From a virus, in the IMG/VR virus record IMGVR_UViG_3300042731_000290, positions 1 through 25,888 of that record: 25,888 nt of DNA; one strand, written 5' to 3'. The notes under the pieces are model-generated. The model was not told the DNA's origin and searched no databases. It saw only the letters and a list, made by a program, of their open reading frames with translations. How positions within the stretch are numbered: position 1 is the first letter of the stretch; every line of letters begins with the position of its first letter. The translations under genes were made by a program, and so were the position numbers. Of this stretch, positions 21,696 to 25,888 are shown one piece after another.

Positions 21696-22124
21696 TTAAG
21701 CATGTGTAGCGATTCCAGACACATGATCAGCTGTAGTATTATAGATCTTCTCTAGGTTCGATCTTGCGTCTTTTACGCTACCTAGAGATCCCATCTCTTT
21801 GCTTACTCTAACCTTGCGCTCTCCATCGACATAGAATGCTCTTTGGAGATTGTAGTGTTGATATGCTTCAACCATCTCATGATTTTCTGGCAGTTCGGTC
21901 ATTGTAATGACCTTATCAGGTTTAATGATAAAGATATCATCATCTGGAACTGACATCCAGGGCACTAGTTTCATATAACCAGAAGAACCTCTGGTCATGG
22001 TCTCAACTTTTAGCGGCGTTTGCATCACGATCACAGGATCTGTGTCGTTGTCATCAATCATTATTTCTGAGATGACCTCTTCGCCTGATACTAACTTTAG
22101 GCAGCAGTAGAACTCTTCATTCAT
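21696..22124 (-). CDS. Conserved phage protein, possible Sm-like (LSm) fold, copy 3
   Basis: This 142-residue protein begins EEFYCCLKLVSGEEVISEIM, an Sm1-like strand pattern with the SGE turn, and has an Sm2-like strand FIIKPDKVITMTELPENHEM near residue 80. These two parts match in order and type the small proteins at 6175-6468 and 6465-6770. It has about 40 extra residues at the C-terminus (FYVDGERKVRVSKEMG and on), which look polar and helical. RNA binding is inference. It overlaps the uvsW stop by 8 bases, so it is the last gene of the uvsY-uvsW transcript. No clear terminator follows it. Confidence 0.85.
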   Translation of the reverse strand: MNEEFYCCLKLVSGEEVISEIMIDDNDTDPVIVMQTPLKVETMTRGSSGYMKLVPWMSVPDDDIFIIKPDKVITMTELPENHEMVEAYQHYNLQRAFYVDGERKVRVSKEMGSLGSVKDARSNLEKIYNTTADHVSGIATHA

Positions 22125-23589
22125 GTTTGTTCTTTAAATTTACTTTGATGATCTCATAATTAAAGTTCTCTTCGTTATAAATTTTTATTCTCTCGATAAG
22201 ATGATTCAGAGTATAATTCTTTTTCACCTTAGATGAACAGTCATCAGCGATATCATATAGGGTTGCTTTAAATTTGTTAGCCCCTTTCCTCAAAACCCTA
22301 CCAATGCTTTGGAGGTTTCTAATTCGTGATTTTGAAGGCGATGCGAAGATTACATTATGTAGATTTTTGATATTAATTCCAGTGCTAAATGTGCCGTAAG
22401 ATGCAACAATGATTGCACTGTCTTGTGTTTCTGTTATGGAGCGAGCGAGTTCTCTATTCTCAACATCTACACCGCCGTGAATAAAGAATACTTTTCGGTG
22501 TTCATCGACCGAACTATTTATCATTTCATATAATACCTTTCCATGGTCTTCTACTCTTGAGAACAAGACTAGAGTGTTTCCTTTTAGATCAACTGCGAGG
22601 TTCCTAATAAATTTGTTTCTCTGCTCGTGTCCGATGAGGTATTGAATTTCCTCCTCATATTGCGAAAATGGTTTTTTATCGTGCATTAACAACAAAATTT
22701 TTGCATTTAATGTTGCTAAGTATCCTTTTTCCATTAATTCATCCGTTCGGATGATCTTATATGACGGTCCAAAGAGACCTTCTAGCACTAACTTATGAGT
22801 TTGCGTACCATCTAGCGTTCCAGTAAACCCATACCTATACTTGGCATGATGTAGTTTTGTCATGATTCCTACGAGAGATTTAGACTTGAACTGGTGTGCC
22901 TCGTCTCCGATTACACAGTCGAACCTCTCGAAATATTTCTTCTCTAATTTATAGATAGATTGCCAAGTTGTGATAACTACTGGTGCCTTTGCATCTCGCT
23001 CTCTACCAGCATATACCTTATGACAGTATGACTCAACATCCCATCCATAATCTGCGAAGTCCTTATACATCTGCTCTACCAGAGATGTCGTTGGAACAAC
23101 TACAAGAATACTTTTCTTATGCTCTGCAAAGTACCTCACGATTGAGTAAATCATCAAAGATTTGCCAGAGGCTGTTGGGCTTATCAATAGTCTTCTATTG
23201 TGTCTCAGAGCATCGTATACACCCTCAATCTGATAATCTCTAGGAGCATGTCTAGAAATAGATGTCATATAATCTTTGACACCCTCCATAGAGATCATGT
23301 CATTAGACTCGAATGGTAGACCATAAAACTTATTGTTCTCGAATGTATATTCGTAATTGTATCTCTTACAAAAAGAGACTACTTTATCTAAGAGACCGAC
23401 ATAGATCTCACCAGTCTGCATATTGAAAAGGCGAATTTTTCCATCCCAGTATTTTTTTCTATACTGAGGCATAAATTTCGCACCCTCAACATCGAATGTA
23501 AATTGATCTGACAACTCATGGTAAACATGAGGGTCTGCTTCAATCTTGAGAAATACTTCGTTCTTCTTAGAAATTACGATTTTACTCAT
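22117..23589 (-). CDS. uvsW: UvsW DNA/RNA helicase
   Basis: This 490-residue superfamily 2 helicase (T4: 503) removes R-loops, reverses stalled forks and helps switch from origin-dependent to recombination-dependent replication. The N-terminal 100 residues are the small DNA-binding domain. Motif I is SPTASGKS (137-144), motif II is DEAH (229-232), motif III is FTGTLDG, and motif VI is QSIGRVLRKG. The DYQIEGVYDAL segment before motif I is the Q-motif-like region. The gene is complete. It is coupled to the exported HEGWH protein before it (ATGA) and to the Sm-like gene after it. Confidence 0.97.
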   Translation of the reverse strand: MSKIVISKKNEVFLKIEADPHVYHELSDQFTFDVEGAKFMPQYRKKYWDGKIRLFNMQTGEIYVGLLDKVVSFCKRYNYEYTFENNKFYGLPFESNDMISMEGVKDYMTSISRHAPRDYQIEGVYDALRHNRRLLISPTASGKSLMIYSIVRYFAEHKKSILVVVPTTSLVEQMYKDFADYGWDVESYCHKVYAGRERDAKAPVVITTWQSIYKLEKKYFERFDCVIGDEAHQFKSKSLVGIMTKLHHAKYRYGFTGTLDGTQTHKLVLEGLFGPSYKIIRTDELMEKGYLATLNAKILLLMHDKKPFSQYEEEIQYLIGHEQRNKFIRNLAVDLKGNTLVLFSRVEDHGKVLYEMINSSVDEHRKVFFIHGGVDVENRELARSITETQDSAIIVASYGTFSTGINIKNLHNVIFASPSKSRIRNLQSIGRVLRKGANKFKATLYDIADDCSSKVKKNYTLNHLIERIKIYNEENFNYEIIKVNLKNKHE

Positions 23590-24254
23590 TCAATAAACCC
23601 TTCTTCTTCCAGATACTTACGAGTCAGGGGAGTTGGGTCAAAAACTTCCCACATAGCACCAGTTGCACATGCTTCGAGTGCTGTCTGAGTCATACCTTCA
23701 GTACGACCTGCCCATGCTGCTTCTGCCTCCCAAGGGACCGCATGTTTAGGATATGTACGCTCAGCCATCACACGCCAAATCATAGGCACATCCTCTTCAG
23801 GTTTGATGATTGCAATCAGATTATTCTTAATAGAACCTGCCATACAATCTTGTGCAGCGTGCCATCCTTCATGACGCATGACATACATGAGCGTGCTAGG
23901 TTCGCCCATATGGTCTTTGTTCAAATAAAAGTTATTGCTAACAGTATGGTATACACCACGATGTCCAATAGGGAAATAACGCTGGTCTGCAATAAAGACC
24001 TTGACACCAATTTGATTCAGTGTCATCAACATCTTATTGAACTCTAATGCATTAGAAGTAAACTCTTCAGTATTGGAATACTTGGAAGAAATATCCAACA
24101 TTGAATGGACTTCCTCCACATCCTTGGTACACTCACGCACCAGCATACAACCCATGGCATCCATGCTGTTGTATCCTTTGGTAATCTTATCTTCACCCGC
24201 TAATGCAGCGAGGGGTGACAGCGCCATCAGTGCGGCGAGAAATAATTTTTTCAT
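23586..24254 (-). CDS. Exported protein with a HEGWH zinc-protease-like motif
   Basis: This 222-residue protein starts at the ATG at 24254, two bases after the uvsY stop; the longer frame to 24287 has no support. Residues 1-19 are a clear signal peptide (KK, then LFLAALMALSPLAALA), probably cleaved before GEDK, so the mature protein would be exported or act on the periplasmic side. The mature part has HEGWH (128-132) in VMRHEGWHAAQDC, an HExxH-type zinc site, and WEAEAAWAG (E176, E178) about 45 residues later could give the third ligand. Five or more cysteines (C36, C42, C137, C198 and others by sequence) fit an oxidised compartment. I do not recognise a family. Lysis or envelope work is possible but unproven. 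Confidence 0.88.
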   Translation of the reverse strand: MKKLFLAALMALSPLAALAGEDKITKGYNSMDAMGCMLVRECTKDVEEVHSMLDISSKYSNTEEFTSNALEFNKMLMTLNQIGVKVFIADQRYFPIGHRGVYHTVSNNFYLNKDHMGEPSTLMYVMRHEGWHAAQDCMAGSIKNNLIAIIKPEEDVPMIWRVMAERTYPKHAVPWEAEAAWAGRTEGMTQTALEACATGAMWEVFDPTPLTRKYLEEEGFIE

Positions 24255-24256
24255 GA

Positions 24257-24688
24257 TTAACCTGCAACTCTTTGCCAATTGTTCCAATCAATAATATTTT
24301 TGAGCATGAAACTCCTATTATTGATCTGTTTAATAATATCTTCCAAGTAACTAAGCATTACATTGTAATACTTAATTTTGAGATCGATAGTCTGAATCCT
24401 TTCATCCGCTGCCATATGGCGTTGAATGGCATCTTTTTCTCTTACCTTATATGGGAAAGGTTCTTCTTCGTAAACTTCTGCAGATGCTTTGCCAGTATAG
24501 TAATTGTATCTGTCCAGTCTAACTTTAGATTCTTGTGCGACAGCTTTTTCTTTTAGAAGTCTTATCGAGTTGTAGATGTCGTAATACTTAGCATGTAACG
24601 ACGGAATCTTTGCAGATTCATCGTGTATATTAAATTTGTCAATCTGTGAGTCTTTCTCCCACATACTTTGTATAGTTTCTAAGTTCAT
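24257..24688 (-). CDS. uvsY: UvsY recombination mediator
   Basis: This 143-residue helical protein corresponds to T4 UvsY (137), which loads UvsX onto single-stranded DNA covered by gp32. The layout matches: an N-terminal IQSMWEKDSQIDKFNIHDES, a basic central region KVRLDRYNYYTGKAS (T4 KKVALKARLDYYSGRGD), and a C-terminal coiled-coil part YYNVMLSYLEDIIKQINNRS with FMLKNIIDW (T4 FAIKHIQDM). Its ATG overlaps the upstream structural gene as TAATG. Confidence 0.93.
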   Translation of the reverse strand: MNLETIQSMWEKDSQIDKFNIHDESAKIPSLHAKYYDIYNSIRLLKEKAVAQESKVRLDRYNYYTGKASAEVYEEEPFPYKVREKDAIQRHMAADERIQTIDLKIKYYNVMLSYLEDIIKQINNRSFMLKNIIDWNNWQRVAG

Positions 24689-25233
24689 TACAATAGGTTA
24701 AATTGAGTATCAAAGATCTCATACAGCAAATACTTAAAAGTTACTGTTGCTGTAAAGTATGTATAATCGTTTTCTGAGGCAGTAAATTCAAGAGCACTCA
24801 GTGACACTGGGAACATGTCAGTAAATCTGACATAGATTGTTGGGTTATAATTGCTGTTCAGGATAGCGAGCGTTCCGTCGCTAAACTGCTTCATGTTGTC
24901 AACATCACCTCTATCGTTCACAAAGTCTTTGAACTGCTGCACAGACTTAGGATAACCAATACCGTAGATCCAATTGTGAATCTCCATATAGTTTTCCATA
25001 TTCTCATCCACCAAGAATGATAGAGTGAGATCTTCATATTGAATGGTATCTCCTGGGATGGGAACCTCTTTCAGGTAGTTACCTACACCAATAGATCCCA
25101 GTTGAATGCCAGGAATTTTTGCACTACTGGAAAAGAAATCTACCTTTGGTGTCTTTGCTAGGTTAAACTTAAAACCAGTAGGAGACAGGTAGTTCCTATT
25201 TGAAATTTGTTTTGAGTAAAAGCTATTGGTCAT
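24688..25233 (-). CDS. Virion structural protein, tail-tube-like fold
   Basis: This 181-residue protein looks like a member of the tail-tube group (T4 gp19, gp54 and related proteins). The telling stretch is VPIPGDTIQYEDLTLSFLVD followed by ENMENYMEIHNWIYGIGYP, which is the strand-loop-helix pattern common to myovirus tube proteins. It continues with DGTLAILNSNYNPTIYVRFT and a strand-rich end (SALEFTASENDYTYFTATVTF). It has not been matched to one T4 gene number, and baseplate-tube junction proteins are a possible alternative. It lies between a small gene and uvsY, coupled at both ends, near gp23 as in other cyanophages. Confidence 0.8.
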   Translation of the reverse strand: MTNSFYSKQISNRNYLSPTGFKFNLAKTPKVDFFSSSAKIPGIQLGSIGVGNYLKEVPIPGDTIQYEDLTLSFLVDENMENYMEIHNWIYGIGYPKSVQQFKDFVNDRGDVDNMKQFSDGTLAILNSNYNPTIYVRFTDMFPVSLSALEFTASENDYTYFTATVTFKYLLYEIFDTQFNLL

Positions 25234-25376
25234 GAATTCCTCTCATCTAACCCCAGTTCTCTAAGGTAGTCTCTCCACCATTGTGGATCTTTCTGTCTTT
25301 TCCAGTTTGGAACATCTAGACCTCTTTCAGAATAATACTCCAAAAGAGCATCATCTATAGTCTGTGCGATTTCCAT
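25230..25376 (-). CDS. Small hypothetical protein (48 aa; longer starts possible)
   Basis: The frame is open to 25472, but those starts would overlap the membrane-protein gene by over 100 bases. The ATG at 25376 leaves a 26-base overlap and is preceded by GAGGAAGAGGAG, the best ribosome binding site in the area, so it is chosen. The product begins MEIAQTIDDALLEYYSERGL and continues with DVPNWKRQKDPQWWRDYLRE, an aromatic and charged helical part. I do not recognise a family. It is coupled to the structural gene (ATGA). Alternatives are ATG at 25457 or 25472 (75 or 80 aa). Confidence 0.65.
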   Translation of the reverse strand: MEIAQTIDDALLEYYSERGLDVPNWKRQKDPQWWRDYLRELGLDERNS

Positions 25377-25560
25377 ACTCCTCTTCCTCTGCATCAACAT
25401 CCTCATATGGGTTTGCCACAAAGGGTCCTCGTGTTCGTAGAGGTTCTTTTCTGACATAATCCGATTCAGCATTGACAGCTTCTATCCAAACTGCGAGTTT
25501 CATCACAATAAAGATAATAATCAGTGGTGTAAAGCAACCAACTAGGATTACTGGATTCAT
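25351..25560 (-). CDS. Small membrane protein
   Basis: This 69-residue protein starts at the ATG at 25560; the longer open frame would begin inside the gp23 terminator and lacks support. Residues 3-27 form one transmembrane helix (PVILVGCFTPLIIIFIVMKL and on), followed by a basic stretch with RKEPLRTRG and a strongly acidic end (EDVDAEEEEYG). A single-pass inner-membrane topology is likely. The function is unknown; small membrane proteins near the structural genes can be lysis or assembly helpers, but nothing shows this. A late-promoter-like element lies 25 bases before it. Confidence 0.78.
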   Translation of the reverse strand: MNPVILVGCFTPLIIIFIVMKLAVWIEAVNAESDYVRKEPLRTRGPFVANPYEDVDAEEEEYGNRTDYR

Positions 25561-25585
25561 TGTCCTAGGGACAGTGGTATAAACA

Positions 25586-25592
25586 TATTTAG
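25586..25592 (-). promoter_or_regulatory. Candidate late promoter (CTAAATA) after gp23
   Basis: On the minus strand TCTAAATATG lies just after the gp23 terminator and 25 bases before the ATG of the small membrane gene. CTAAATA matches the T4 late core TATAAATA in its last six bases. A late class fits the structural gene that follows. Confidence 0.45.
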
Positions 25593-25594
25593 AC

Positions 25595-25620
25595 AAAAAA
25601 AGAGACCCTTGCGGGTCTCT
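25595..25620 (-). terminator. Rho-independent terminator after gp23
   Basis: On the minus strand AGAGACCC-GCAA-GGGTCTCT is followed by TTTTTT: an 8-bp perfect stem with a GCAA tetraloop and a long T-run, about 24 bases after the gp23 stop. It is the strongest terminator in the window. Confidence 0.93.
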
Positions 25621-25643
25621 CTGAGAAATATGTGTCCTTTGGA

Positions 25644-25888
25644 TCACATGAGGTTTTGAACAACCGTTCTCTGGTAGTAGCGGTTGGTGTTGGGGAAGAT
25701 ACGACCCATGCCCTGGTTGGTGCCTTCTGCGAAGGGGTTGGCGATAAGACCATAGCGGGTCTTGAAGCCAATCTTGGGCTGGAAGCTGTTCTCGCCAACG
25801 GCACGAACCATTTGCAGAGGAACATAGGGGCAGTAGAAGAGACCAGCGTCATAGGGGCTGGTGCCCTTGTAACCGACAACATAGTACT
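25644..25888 (-). CDS. 23: Major capsid protein gp23, partial (C-terminal end)
   Basis: The minus-strand frame from the right edge to the TGA at 25644 encodes 80 residues that match the C-terminus of T4-like gp23: YYVVGYKGTSPYDAGLFYC, then PYVPLQMVRAVGENSFQPKI, GFKTRYGLIANPFAEGTN, and an end RTVVQNLM. The FYCPYVPLQM and GFKTRYG blocks are highly conserved in T4-like capsids. The N-terminal part, the promoter and the protease cleavage site are outside the window. The gene is more GC-rich and has stronger codon bias than most of the window (many C-ending codons), as expected for the most abundant late protein. The terminator at 25595 ends its transcript. Confidence 0.97.
   Translation of the reverse strand, partial: YYVVGYKGTSPYDAGLFYCPYVPLQMVRAVGENSFQPKIGFKTRYGLIANPFAEGTNQGMGRIFPNTNRYYQRTVVQNLM

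Noticed and set aside
21672-21700. AAGCTTTTAAGCTTTAAGC-like repeats after the Sm-like gene as a terminator
   Set aside because: The stem is short, AT-rich and imperfect, and no T-run follows on the minus strand, so it is not called.
21704-21757. Short plus-strand frame (17 codons) after the antisense promoter
   Set aside because: It is very short, has no ribosome binding site and overlaps the Sm-like gene; more likely the transcript, if real, is noncoding.
25589-25882. A 97-codon minus-strand frame over the gp23 end
   Set aside because: The gp23 reading frame next to it gives the conserved capsid C-terminus, and this one runs through the terminator and has a repetitive S/T/P/R composition typical of an out-of-frame reading.
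1-25888. tRNA genes, CRISPR arrays, insertion sequences, introns or inteins
   Set aside because: No cloverleaf-like segment, regular repeat-spacer series, transposase or split core gene was seen; gp43, gp41 and uvsX are continuous.

Overview
The window is part of a T4-like myovirus genome of the marine cyanophage type. The set of genes gp41, UvsX, gp43, RegA, gp62, gp44, gp45, gp46, gp47, gp55, UvsW, UvsY and gp23 is the T4 replication, recombination and late-transcription core. It is mixed with genes typical of phages infecting Synechococcus or Prochlorococcus: an Hsp20 chaperone, a CobS-like AAA+ ATPase, a SpeD-like AdoMet decarboxylase, 2-oxoglutarate/Fe(II) oxygenase-like proteins and a DUF3110-like protein. 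No host gene, tRNA, photosystem gene, insertion sequence or CRISPR is seen. All genes lie on the minus strand, so transcription runs from high to low coordinates. The genes are packed with ATGA or TAATG stop/start overlaps, and no stretch over about 160 bases lacks a gene.

Read in transcription order, the window starts with the C-terminal end of the major capsid protein gp23 and its terminator. A structural and recombination group follows: a small membrane protein, a small unknown protein, a tail-tube-fold protein, UvsY, an exported protein with a zinc-protease-like motif, UvsW and an Sm-like protein. A strong promoter then drives the late sigma factor gp55, two small proteins (one of 48 aa), gp47, a DUF3110-like protein, gp46 and a small basic protein. 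Next come a large zincin-like plus VWA protein, an unknown 172-aa protein with a perfect sigma70 promoter, and the CobS-like ATPase.

The DNA replication group follows: a DUF3310-like protein, gp45 clamp, SpeD, a 2OG oxygenase, an unknown conserved protein, gp44, a zinc-ribbon protein, a small protein, a Dam-type methylase, gp62, an arginase-fold-like protein and the RegA translational repressor. After Hsp20 and two more Sm-like proteins come DNA polymerase gp43, UvsX, the gp41 helicase, a DUF6445-like oxygenase candidate and a partial unknown protein that runs off the left edge.

Together these genes make the replisome (gp41, gp43, gp44/62, gp45), the recombination-dependent replication machinery (UvsX, UvsY, UvsW, gp46/47) and the switch to late transcription (gp55, with gp45 as the likely mobile activator). 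The less explained part is the accessory layer: a MoxR/VWA-like pair with a zinc-protease-like N-terminus, an exported HEGWH protein, three diverged Sm-like proteins, and a divergent pair of near-consensus promoters, one of which points antisense to all known genes.
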